9,563 nucleotides of DNA from an uncultured Bacillota bacterium (GTDB lineage: Bacteria > Bacillota_I > Bacilli_A > RFN20 > CAG-631): the NCBI GenBank assembly GCA_905197115.1, contig CAJJXN010000056.1:1-9563 (forward strand), given 5' to 3'. The notes under the pieces were generated by a model. That model was not told the origin of the DNA. It saw only the letters and a program-made list of their open reading frames with translations, and did no database searches. Made by a program: the position numbers and the translations under genes. Each line of letters starts with the position of its first letter. The first letter of the stretch is position 1. Positions 1-7,097 of the stretch are shown here, piece by piece.

Positions 1-293
1 AATATAAATATAAATATAAAAATATATAAACTGATATCATTTGCACAAAGATTGTAGATTCATCAGTTTGGTTCAAGTGGGCTTTCTTTTTGCACCAAGC
101 GATGAGACTATTATCTTATTTGAAATTGCGATACAAGCGTATACTAAGCTTTCTCAAAAATTACTAACTTTTTGGCAAAAATCGAATAATTTCACCATTA
201 GGTGGAGCCAAATCTTTACATCTATTTAAAAGGGACATCGGTCCGGGGACTCGTATATAAAATTGGAGTTTGAACGGACAACTAAAAATCATA
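1..293. other. AT-rich stretch without a recognised gene
   Basis: The first 30 bases are only A and T, built from repeats of an ATAAAT-like unit. The rest has several stops in most frames. One 62-codon frame opens with TTG at 41 and closes at 229, but it has no Shine-Dalgarno sequence and its product matches no family I know. Composition rises locally at 232-250. The stretch could be the decayed end of a gene or mobile element, but I see no terminal repeats or transposase motif to support that. Confidence 0.4.
232..250. other. GC-rich mini-hairpin island
   Basis: GGGAC at 232-236 and GTCC at 241-244 can pair around the loop ATCG. The same GTCC can alternatively face GGAC at 247-250, though with almost no loop. 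So one short arm has two possible partners. The island stands out in a region that is otherwise about one quarter G+C. No U-run follows it, so it is not a normal terminator. Its role is unknown; it may be a relic of a repeat or of a mobile-element end. Confidence 0.3.
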
Positions 294-322
294 TTGGCAA
301 AATTTGGAAACTATGCTAGACT
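294..322 (+). promoter_or_regulatory. Candidate extended -10 promoter for the small ORF at 451
   Basis: TTGGCA (294-299) matches five of six -35 bases. It is followed 17 bases later by TAGACT (317-322, four of six -10 bases), which has the extended TG motif at 314-315. A transcript from here would have a leader of about 120 bases before the strong ribosome binding site at 435-445. The call rests only on motif matching in AT-rich DNA. Confidence 0.4.
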
Positions 323-450
323 TTAAGTAGAAGTTAAGCATTAAAAACAAAAAAAGTTCTATAATCAAGTTTTAAAGTGTTAATAAGAATAAAATATTTT
401 TAAAAAGAATTGAAGATTATTAATAAAAACATTTAAGGGAGGGAGTACAT

Positions 451-525
451 ATGATATTAAATATTCGTAGGTTAGTATACCAAATCTTTTGTGCACTTCT
501 TTTGAGCATAATGCTATTCGTTTAA
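451..525 (+). CDS. Possible 24-residue hydrophobic peptide or truncated signal peptide
   Basis: An ATG at 451 lies behind a very strong Shine-Dalgarno sequence (AAGGGAGGGAG, about 435-445, spacing near 5 bases). The frame encodes a 24-residue peptide with two arginines at positions 6-7. A hydrophobic run from about residue 9 (VYQIFCALLLSIMLFV) continues to the TAA at 523-525. This N-basic, hydrophobic pattern fits either a small membrane peptide or an export signal whose mature part has been lost. Continuing the same frame past the stop gives nothing recognisable. A candidate promoter lies at 294-322. I do not recognise a family. The ribosome binding site is the main reason to keep it. Confidence 0.35.
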   Translation: MILNIRRLVYQIFCALLLSIMLFV

Positions 526-905
526 CATAGCAACTTAAAAAGATTTATATTTTTATGTGCTTGTATATTTTTAAATGAAAGTTTTTATTTATAATTTGTA
601 TAACTATTTTGTTTATACTATGATTACAAGATGAATAATATATTTATTTCTATCTCTCAAATTATTTAATTATGAGTAAGGTAATTGATCAATTACTATA
701 TATTTACAAAAAATATCATTATTATATTTCTAATAATAATTATGAAAATAATTAAATATCTTTCAAAGTTTTTAATGGTGAAAAAAGATATATTTCATTG
801 GTATTGTTTTTTGTAAATGGGGATTGCATTCAATGATTAAAACAGGAATAAAACTAAAAATAAAAAAGATAATTCTAAAATATAAAAATTAAGAGCAATT
901 ATAAT
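526..905. other. Gene-free, very AT-rich intergenic stretch
   Basis: All frames are broken by frequent stops. Very short frames such as one starting at ATG 833 (19 codons, lysine-rich) are expected by chance at this composition. The stretch contains the palindrome at 681-696. I see no -35/-10 pair good enough to name as the promoter of the lipoprotein gene, although that promoter probably lies here. Confidence 0.5.
681..696. repeat. Perfect 16-bp palindrome
   Basis: GTAATTGATCAATTAC is identical to its own reverse complement over 16 bases. It lies about 225 bases upstream of the lipoprotein gene and 155 bases after the small ORF. With no U-run and no loop, it suits a dimeric DNA-binding protein better than a terminator. 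AT-rich DNA makes shorter palindromes common, but a perfect 16-mer is less so. The regulator, if any, is unknown. Confidence 0.35.
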
Positions 906-921
906 AAAGGGAGGATAATAA

Positions 922-1320
922 ATGAAAAGAAAAAAAAATATTTTAATTTTAATTGCATCATTCTTTTTATGCTTAGTGTCTTGTACTTCTAAAAATAATG
1001 ATGTTTGTAAGATTATTTATCCATCGCGATTTGTATTATCAGGAAAAGAATATATATCAAATCATAAGTGGGCTAATGAACATAATGGAGAATATACACT
1101 TGGCGATATAATTGGATATCTTATTTATATTGATGATGAAAATGATTTTAAAAATGACTATCCTGGTGTAGAATATGTTACATTTAATATTGTAATCGGT
1201 AACAGATGTGCAGATAAATTTGATAGAGTTCGGATTTATGAAATAAATGAGTATAAGGACAGAAGCATAGTTGCTGTAGATAGCAGTTCCTATATTTATA
1301 TTCAAGTTGCAACTAGATAG
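922..1320 (+). CDS. Small secreted lipoprotein, function unknown
   Basis: This encodes a 132-residue protein. Residues 2-5 are KRKK, followed by a hydrophobic stretch and the lipobox LVSC, with Cys21 as the predicted lipidated residue. Signal peptidase II processing would leave about 112 residues on the outer face of the membrane. The mature part is acidic and rich in Tyr, Ile and Asp, with two Cys outside the lipobox (in VCK and RCA), and has no motif I recognise. The start is well supported by AAAGGGAGG at 906-914, seven bases upstream. The gene ends 19 bases before the start of the protease gene, so the two are probably co-transcribed. The lipoprotein might bind, tether or inhibit the protease, which is inference from position only. 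Lipoprotein assignment is firm; function is open. Confidence 0.85.
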   Translation: MKRKKNILILIASFFLCLVSCTSKNNDVCKIIYPSRFVLSGKEYISNHKWANEHNGEYTLGDIIGYLIYIDDENDFKNDYPGVEYVTFNIVIGNRCADKFDRVRIYEINEYKDRSIVAVDSSSYIYIQVATR

Positions 1321-1339
1321 AAAGGAGAAAAATAGAAAA

Positions 1340-3025
1340 ATGAGAAGATTATCTGTATTAGTACTATTTGCGTTTTTATTAACATTTGGATTAAAAAATA
1401 ATCAAAAAATTAAACTAAATAGCACAGAGAATTGTGCCAATTATTCTTATAGTATATCAACCTCACCAAAAATAAATAGAGCGAAACAAAAGTCGTTATT
1501 GAATAATGAAATCGTCTTGTTAGGAGATGATTGGAATCTTGTTACATATTCCTTGAATACAGGGCTTTTAAGTTATGAATATTTTAATGAAAATTATTAT
1601 ATCCAAAGAAATAAAACTTTGAAAGTTTCTAAAATTGACGAGTTTGAAGAAAATTTAGAACAATATTCTACTATTCATTATTCCGAAGATGGTAATATTG
1701 CTTATACCATTGGTTATACACCTGAACAAACTTTATCAAAGGCTAGAGAAACAATTGGGATTATCGGGAAAGATGAGCGCATAAAAATTACCAATCCTAA
1801 AGTGTCGCCTTATTATACAACAGGAAAAATAGAAGCAGTTTGGACGGGTGTGAAAAACAATAAAAATGGTAATTATTATGATATTATATTTACGGGAACA
1901 GGTTCAATGCAAGGACCAAATTTGTTAGTCACAGCTAGTCATTGTGTGTATGATGATGTAACTGTTGGCGATTTCGATGATGGGATTGATAATCCAACTT
2001 TTCCGGATAGTTTAAAATATTATCCAGGGTTAAACGGCACTAGTGATAAAATTAATTGTATTGTTTTTACCGCTTCTAAAATAACTATTGATCGTAAATA
2101 CTTTGAAGACCTTTCTATTGAACATGATTGGGCTGCAGTTGAACTTTCAACTGATATTGGGTATACAACTGGTTGGAATGGAAAAATGAGTAATTGGTAT
2201 GTGAAGGATCATGCCGTATCTTCTTTTGGATATCCAGGAGATAAAAATGAAGACATGTGGTTAACTAATGGTTCGGTCACGGGAAAAACAGATTATATAT
2301 ATAAGACCAATTTAGATATTGTTAGTGGACAAAGTGGATCGCCTTTATTTACAGATTGGGATTCTGGAACATATATGATTGGCATTGTTACTCATTCAAA
2401 TTATTATTGGCTTTTTGGTAATCATACAAATTATAATGGAGCAACAAGAATAAATAGTTTTATATTTGCTTTTTTAAATAGTTTTGTAACTTCATCAGCA
2501 ACTTCAAAAATAGAAACAATAGTTCCACAGGATTATGGTTTTGCTGATGCATATCCTACGGATGAAGCAACATATACTAATTATAAAACTCATATGGTTA
2601 ACAATTTTTCATTTCAGACAAGACGATTTAGAACTGGATATATCCAACAAGAGTATATTGTTATGTCACCAATTAAAACAAATATAACAGAAGCTTTTAT
2701 TGAGTATAAGTTTACCACTCCTGTTTACAAAATTGAAGTTGAACTAACTTATTGGCGTTCAATATCTCATGAGTGGTTGACTAGCAGTATAGGAATAGCT
2801 GAATTGCAAATATTAAACAATAATAAATGGGAAAGAAAAATCGATTTATTATCTGAAAAAACGGAGTTATCTCAAGATAGAACGCAGCCTAAGACATATA
2901 TAATAAATTTTATTAATCCAGTTACCTCATTTAGATTTTTCTCTCAAATAAATAGTTCTGAGATTAGTTCTAGTAATAGAGGTAGAATATGTATAGGAGA
3001 TATGAATATTTACATGGCATATTGA
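1340..3025 (+). CDS. Secreted V8-like (trypsin-fold) serine protease with an unrecognised C-terminal domain
   Basis: This encodes a 561-residue exported endopeptidase of the chymotrypsin/V8 fold. I chose ATG 1340 because AAAGGAG lies at 1321-1327 and the protein then opens with a clean signal peptide (MRRLS plus a hydrophobic run to about residue 18). An in-frame ATG at 1307 would add 11 polar residues and lies inside the lipoprotein gene. Residues about 30-160 look like a propeptide or N-terminal extension. The catalytic domain covers about 160-385, with His201 in TASHC, Asp263 in EHDWAAVEL and Ser332 in SGQSGSP, so the triad is complete. The SGSP form of the serine motif resembles glutamyl endopeptidases, but substrate preference cannot be read here. 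Residues about 395-561 form a beta-rich, aromatic-rich tail with no motif I recognise, possibly a binding domain. It follows the lipoprotein gene by 19 bases and is followed by a terminator. Confidence 0.85.
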   Translation: MRRLSVLVLFAFLLTFGLKNNQKIKLNSTENCANYSYSISTSPKINRAKQKSLLNNEIVLLGDDWNLVTYSLNTGLLSYEYFNENYYIQRNKTLKVSKIDEFEENLEQYSTIHYSEDGNIAYTIGYTPEQTLSKARETIGIIGKDERIKITNPKVSPYYTTGKIEAVWTGVKNNKNGNYYDIIFTGTGSMQGPNLLVTASHCVYDDVTVGDFDDGIDNPTFPDSLKYYPGLNGTSDKINCIVFTASKITIDRKYFEDLSIEHDWAAVELSTDIGYTTGWNGKMSNWYVKDHAVSSFGYPGDKNEDMWLTNGSVTGKTDYIYKTNLDIVSGQSGSPLFTDWDSGTYMIGIVTHSNYYWLFGNHTNYNGATRINSFIFAFLNSFVTSSATSKIETIVPQDYGFADAYPTDEATYTNYKTHMVNNFSFQTRRFRTGYIQQEYIVMSPIKTNITEAFIEYKFTTPVYKIEVELTYWRSISHEWLTSSIGIAELQILNNNKWERKIDLLSEKTELSQDRTQPKTYIINFINPVTSFRFFSQINSSEISSSNRGRICIGDMNIYMAY

Positions 3026-3103
3026 TACTAATTTGAGAAAATTAAAAAGGAAGAAGAAAATACAGAAACTATTCTAAGCTCACATAAGGTAGTTAAAGGT
3101 ATT

Positions 3104-3131
3104 AAAGCAGCAATCAATTTGCTGCTTTTTT
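3104..3131 (+). terminator. Intrinsic terminator after the protease gene
   Basis: A perfect 10-bp stem (3104-3113 with 3119-3128) encloses the five-base loop TCAAT. The stem core is AGCAGCA/TGCTGCT, and a run of six T covers 3126-3131. It lies 78 bases after the protease stop and would end the lipoprotein-protease transcript. The A-run on the left arm is short, so reverse-strand activity is unlikely to matter. Confidence 0.85.
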
Positions 3132-3134
3132 CTT

Positions 3135-3251
3135 GAAATGAATTTATTTTAATAATTTAAATTTATAATCAATCACTGAAATATTAATAAATTCTTTTGC
3201 TTTATTTTAAACTGAAAACTTAAAAGGTATATCAAAATAGTTTTTATCCAA
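3135..3251. other. AT-rich spacer between two transcription units
   Basis: No start codon with a Shine-Dalgarno sequence, no repeat and no RNA motif is visible here. The stretch lies between the terminator of the export unit and the promoter of the next operon. Confidence 0.5.
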
Positions 3252-3281
3252 TTGTAACATATAAATATTTAATGATATAAT
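3252..3281 (+). promoter_or_regulatory. Extended -10 promoter of the membrane-protein operon
   Basis: TTGTAA (3252-3257) is followed after 18 bases by a perfect TATAAT (3276-3281), preceded by the extended TG motif at 3273-3274. Transcription would start near 3288, about 40 bases before the ATG at 3329. The position just downstream of a terminator fits a fresh transcription unit running to at least 7043. Confidence 0.6.
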
Positions 3282-3328
3282 AATATAAACAAGCAAAATA
3301 TTAAACTTGCCAAAAGGAGATATTAATT

Positions 3329-3850
3329 ATGAGATTTGATTATGATTATTATCGTAAAATGTTATTTTTATTTCCATTGTTGTCTTTGGTGATATTTTCT
3401 GTTGCATTTATAATAGGAACTATTACAATAACTATTTTCTTAAAGAAACCTTTTAAAAATAAAACATTGAACAAACTTTGGGATAAAAAAATAATTAGAA
3501 TAATGTATATATTGTTAATGAGTTTAATTCTTATACCATCTATAATCCGTGATATAGGAAACTTACAATATGGCATTTATTTAGGTAAAGAGTCACCAAA
3601 AGATGCAATTGTATTGCAAGGTGAAATTGAAGAAATTAAAGAATTAAAAAATCCTTTTGTTCATACCTTTAAAGGTGCAGCAAGAGAATTTGATTATGAA
3701 ATTAAAGACTGCAATGCCCATTTAATCACGATTTCAGGAAAACAATATTATTTTATGATAAAAGGAGAATTAAAAGTTAATGACAAAGTTGAAATCATTT
3801 ATTTGCCAAAAAGTACGATCGTATTAGAAGTAAATATAGTGGAGGAATAA
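3329..3850 (+). CDS. Two-helix membrane protein with a small beta-rich domain, function unknown
   Basis: This encodes a 173-residue protein. Two hydrophobic helices lie at about residues 11-37 and 56-73, followed by a soluble part (about 90-173) of alternating beta-type segments. That part ends in a pattern of the type ISGKQYYFMIKGELKVNDKVEIIYLP. The shape resembles DUF3592-like or OB/SH3-like membrane-anchored domains, but I cannot assign a named family. AAAAGGAGA at 3312-3320 sits eight bases before the ATG, so the start is secure. The gene is first in the operon from the promoter at 3252-3281 and ends two bases before the next ATG, so its translation is probably coupled to that of the next membrane protein. 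The two may act together. Confidence 0.75.
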   Translation: MRFDYDYYRKMLFLFPLLSLVIFSVAFIIGTITITIFLKKPFKNKTLNKLWDKKIIRIMYILLMSLILIPSIIRDIGNLQYGIYLGKESPKDAIVLQGEIEEIKELKNPFVHTFKGAAREFDYEIKDCNAHLITISGKQYYFMIKGELKVNDKVEIIYLPKSTIVLEVNIVEE

Positions 3851-3852
3851 TT

Positions 3853-4929
3853 ATGCTAAGATATATTTTATTTATTCTACTTTGTTTATTAATTGCTATT
3901 TACTTTATATTCGTTAATGTTGATGTCAAAAAAGGGCATTATAACAACCCTTTTTTAAATATTTATAATGTTATTTCTTTATTTGAACAAGGAAAACGGA
4001 TAAGAATATACAACTTGGATTTTTTAACCAATAAATCAAAAAGAAAATGTAACGAATTAAATGAACAAGAAAAAATATTATATGATTTAGGAGCAGAATT
4101 CAAAGAAAATTACCCAATTTATCGAAAGAAATTTATATTCAAGTACATTTTAGGTGAAATAATACTTGTCGTCTTTTTGATTCTATTGATGAGATTTTGG
4201 GAACATGCAAAAGAAATGCAAGTTTATTTGATTATCGGTTTAGTATTTTTTGTGTTATTAATTTCTTTAAATGAAACATTAAAAGAACAAAGTAGAAATC
4301 TTAAAGAAGATAATGTTACAATAGGTGAAAAATATAAATATCGTAACAAAAAAGTTAAAGGTAGTCATAAAAATACATTTAAATATAGAATAGGCGCTTG
4401 TTTTTTACTTTTATTTTTAAGCATTTCGGGCTTTTTATTTCCTCGGTCAAATCAAGATTTAGTTCATAAAAAAATAGTTACAGAAAATGAATTAACATCT
4501 ATCACAGGAACATTTCAATATTATCGAGAAGTATTAGGGGATGAGGGCTATATTGCCATCGGATTAAATGAAATGGATTGTGAGTATCGTATAAAGAATA
4601 CATATAATCGAAATTATTTTGATTTTTCATTTAAAGAAGAAATAAAAAAAGGGGATACAATTGTTTTATCTATTGATCAATCAAAGGATTATCAATTTAG
4701 TAGTGTATTAAGTGATAAAACAAAATGGAATTATTTTTATGTTTTATCCACCGAGTTGAAAGATTATTATTCTTATAACAATTATCAAGAAATATTCAAT
4801 AAACTTAAAAAAGAACAATTAGAATTTTTTTATTTTGCAAGAAGTATTTTCATTTTATCTATTGTAGCGTCAGGAATTTCTTTTATTATCTACAAAAAAG
4901 GAGAAAAGAAAGAAAATATAGAAGTATAA
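3853..4929 (+). CDS. Multi-pass membrane protein with an internal soluble domain, function unknown
   Basis: This encodes a 358-residue protein with hydrophobic helices at about 4-21, 97-114, 122-139, 178-197 and 327-346. Basic linkers (such as residues 145-178) probably face the cytoplasm. The segment at about 198-326, between the last two helices, is probably outside the cell and is beta-rich. It includes EEIKKGDTIVLSIDQSK, which resembles in pattern the KGELKVNDKVEIIYLPKS stretch of the preceding protein. That suggests both carry a related small barrel-like domain, an inference from eye alignment. GGAGG at 3841-3845 lies seven bases before the ATG. The stop is followed by 13 bases before the transporter gene. 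I recognise no enzymatic motif. Confidence 0.75.
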   Translation: MLRYILFILLCLLIAIYFIFVNVDVKKGHYNNPFLNIYNVISLFEQGKRIRIYNLDFLTNKSKRKCNELNEQEKILYDLGAEFKENYPIYRKKFIFKYILGEIILVVFLILLMRFWEHAKEMQVYLIIGLVFFVLLISLNETLKEQSRNLKEDNVTIGEKYKYRNKKVKGSHKNTFKYRIGACFLLLFLSISGFLFPRSNQDLVHKKIVTENELTSITGTFQYYREVLGDEGYIAIGLNEMDCEYRIKNTYNRNYFDFSFKEEIKKGDTIVLSIDQSKDYQFSSVLSDKTKWNYFYVLSTELKDYYSYNNYQEIFNKLKKEQLEFFYFARSIFILSIVASGISFIIYKKGEKKENIEV

Positions 4930-4942
4930 GGAGTATGGCAAA

Positions 4943-6268
4943 ATGTTAAAAAGAATCCAAATAAATTTAAAATCTTTTAAATGGAATTTATGGATCGCAT
5001 TATGTTTATTGGCTTTCATTCCAGCAATTTATCAAACAATTAGCACAGCAATTGTATCAACAACCGTTTCAAGTAATGGAATTGATATTCTTGGTCAAAT
5101 GGAATGGTTTGACTTGATTGATGAAACCATCAAAGCCTTTTTAATTGTTCCCTTATATTCTATTTTGAATCGAATTTATCAAGATAATAAAAAAGAATTT
5201 CCTACATCAGTTTTTAAAAGTGGATTTTGTGTGTTTATTTTATACTTATTATTTAGTTTGGGTGTTTTTATTTATGGAAAGCATTTAATTAGTTTAATGA
5301 ATCCGACAGAATCAAATATTCCACAAATTAATCAATATTTAATGCTTGAAACCATTGCCTTTATATTTGGAATTATTCCAACGTTTATTAATGTTGTTTT
5401 TATCACCATAGGTAAGTCTAAAAATGTATATATTTTCATGGGTGTGAAAGTAATAATGGGAATATTAACCGATTTTATTTTCATTCCTTCATTGGGTGTA
5501 AATGGAATAGCTATAAGTAATATTATAGGCAACATAATTTTAACAATAATGGGAATTGTTGTGTTACATTATGAACAAATGATTAAAATTTCATGGTTTT
5601 CTAAAAAAGATAAAAAAGAAGGGATGCAATGGTTAAAAACTGGTTTTTTCTCAGGAAGTCAGCAATTTATCGACAATTTTGTTTATGCAATTATGATTGC
5701 TAAAATGGTAAATATGGTGGCTGAGCAAGGAAATTATTGGGTGGCAAATAATTTTATATGGGGCTGGTTATTAATACCTATTACGGCTTTAGCTGAAATT
5801 ATAAAGGGAGATTGTAAAGAAGAATATACCAGTTTAAAACAATCAAATTATTATATCATTATTTTGTTTTCAATTATACTTTGGATGATTACAATACCAT
5901 GTTGGACTTTGTTTTTTAAAAATGTACAAAGATTAGAAAATTATAAAGAAATATTTTTAATAACGATTAAATTAACTCCTTTTTATATAGCCTATTCTTT
6001 ATGCATTGTACCAGACTCTATTTTTATAGGAAAAGGGAAAACAATTTTGAATACAATAAATAGCTTGTGTGTTAATTGTATTTATTATGGAATATGGTTT
6101 ATACTTTATAAGTTAAATGTTATATCTTTTACGATGAATATGATTATTTTGATGTTTGGCTTTGGAATGGTGTTCCACTTGATTATTTCATGGATGGAGC
6201 AATTTATTTGGGTAAGCAAAAACAGAAAGCGTGATAAAAATGAAAAAATATCGAATATCTGTAGATGA
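4943..6268 (+). CDS. MATE-family transporter
   Basis: This encodes a 441-residue, roughly 12-helix integral membrane protein, the normal length for MATE (MOP superfamily) exporters. Recognisable family features are the two-bundle layout, the helix-loop pattern around residues 130-205 with VKVIMGILTDFIFIPSLGVNGIAISNIIGN (a standard MATE segment, given here in part: residues about 168-197), and a central polar loop near 215-230. MATE proteins couple Na+ or H+ influx to export of cationic or drug-like molecules. The substrate of this branch is not evident. Mature sequence opens with a basic N-terminus and TM1 at about 16-38. AAGGAG at 4928-4933 overlaps the stop of the previous gene and sets the start. 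The 3' end overlaps the next gene by 29 bases, which suggests translational coupling. Confidence 0.85.
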   Translation: MLKRIQINLKSFKWNLWIALCLLAFIPAIYQTISTAIVSTTVSSNGIDILGQMEWFDLIDETIKAFLIVPLYSILNRIYQDNKKEFPTSVFKSGFCVFILYLLFSLGVFIYGKHLISLMNPTESNIPQINQYLMLETIAFIFGIIPTFINVVFITIGKSKNVYIFMGVKVIMGILTDFIFIPSLGVNGIAISNIIGNIILTIMGIVVLHYEQMIKISWFSKKDKKEGMQWLKTGFFSGSQQFIDNFVYAIMIAKMVNMVAEQGNYWVANNFIWGWLLIPITALAEIIKGDCKEEYTSLKQSNYYIIILFSIILWMITIPCWTLFFKNVQRLENYKEIFLITIKLTPFYIAYSLCIVPDSIFIGKGKTILNTINSLCVNCIYYGIWFILYKLNVISFTMNMIILMFGFGMVFHLIISWMEQFIWVSKNRKRDKNEKISNICR

Positions 6269-7043
6269 TTGCATCGTTTTTTTGCAAGATCTCAATGAAA
6301 ATAATTATAAAAGTATTTTTGAAAACGAGTTTTTATCTTTCATTAAAAAAGTGCATGATCAATATCAAGCAAGTTTTTGTTTAAATTTATTTTATAGTAA
6401 TGAAACAAGTGAAAATTTTGATTTGCCATTCAAGTTCTTTAGTCTTAAAAATATGACGGATAAATATAAAAAAGAATTCATAGCTAATTCAGATTGGCTT
6501 CGCTTATCTTTTCATTCAAAAAAAGAAAATCCACCATATCCTTATCAAACCAGCGATTATAATGAAGTTTATATGGATGCCAAAAAAGTAAATGATGAAA
6601 TCATTCGCTTTGCGGGGAAAGAATCACTTAGTAAAGAAATGACACTTCACTTTGGAAATTGCACAAAAGAAGGCTTTAAAGCCTTAAAAGATATAGGATA
6701 TCAAGTGTTTTACGGGTACTTAAGTGTTAATGAAAATCAACCATTTGGAGCATATTATTTTGATAATGATTTTTTATTGTCCCATCAATTCCCATTGTTT
6801 AAATTAGAAGAAATCATTTTTAAAAAGACTGATATTTTATTAAATGCCTATCATGATATCCAACGAATAGAAAAAGATTTGAATCAATTATTAAAAACAA
6901 ATGAAGATTTTTATGAATTAATGTTTCATGAACAATATTTTTATTCAAATTATAAATATTTTATTCCTAATTACCGACAAATTATTGAAAGAGCAGCCGA
7001 AATAATGAAAAATTTTGGATATTTAGGTGGGTTTATAAAATAA
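6240..7043 (+). CDS. Polysaccharide-deacetylase-fold (NodB-like) protein
   Basis: This encodes a 267-residue, apparently cytoplasmic protein with no signal peptide. It follows the glycoside hydrolase/deacetylase barrel layout: SVDD near residues 7-10 where NodB proteins have TFDD, FHS with His92, MTLHFG with His137, and a C-terminal MFHEQYF with His230. The canonical HxxxH motif is not intact after His92 (HSKKE), so deacetylase activity is uncertain. Related uncharacterised proteins occur in Bacillota. I chose ATG 6240; an in-frame GTG at 6231 would add three residues. Neither start has a strong Shine-Dalgarno sequence, and both lie inside the transporter gene, so translation probably depends on the upstream ribosome. 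The overlap ties its job to the transporter, for example modifying or sensing a saccharide the transporter handles, which is inference. Confidence 0.7.
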   Translation: MKKYRISVDDCIVFLQDLNENNYKSIFENEFLSFIKKVHDQYQASFCLNLFYSNETSENFDLPFKFFSLKNMTDKYKKEFIANSDWLRLSFHSKKENPPYPYQTSDYNEVYMDAKKVNDEIIRFAGKESLSKEMTLHFGNCTKEGFKALKDIGYQVFYGYLSVNENQPFGAYYFDNDFLLSHQFPLFKLEEIIFKKTDILLNAYHDIQRIEKDLNQLLKTNEDFYELMFHEQYFYSNYKYFIPNYRQIIERAAEIMKNFGYLGGFIK

Positions 7044-7057
7044 AATTTCGGCTTTTT
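6995..7057 (+). terminator. Weak, long-loop terminator candidate
   Basis: AGCCGAAAT (6995-7003, inside the end of the preceding gene) pairs perfectly with ATTTCGGCT (7045-7053), and TTTTT follows at 7053-7057. The loop is 41 bases, far longer than usual, so folding would be slow. It may act only partially, separating the membrane operon from the redox genes. Confidence 0.3.
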
Positions 7058-7097
7058 AAAAAAGTGTATTATAATTATAAAAGAGTGAGGGATAATA

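Noticed and set aside
41..229. 62-codon frame opening with TTG
   Set aside because: It has no Shine-Dalgarno sequence, no recognisable family, a rare start codon and no conserved context that I can see.
833..892. Lysine-rich 19-codon frame
   Set aside because: It is short, has only a weak GGGGA upstream, and a composition expected by chance in AT-rich DNA.
1307..1339. Longer start for the protease at ATG 1307
   Set aside because: It adds a polar, lysine-rich stretch before the signal peptide and lies inside the lipoprotein gene. The AAAGGAG at 1321-1327 points to 1340.
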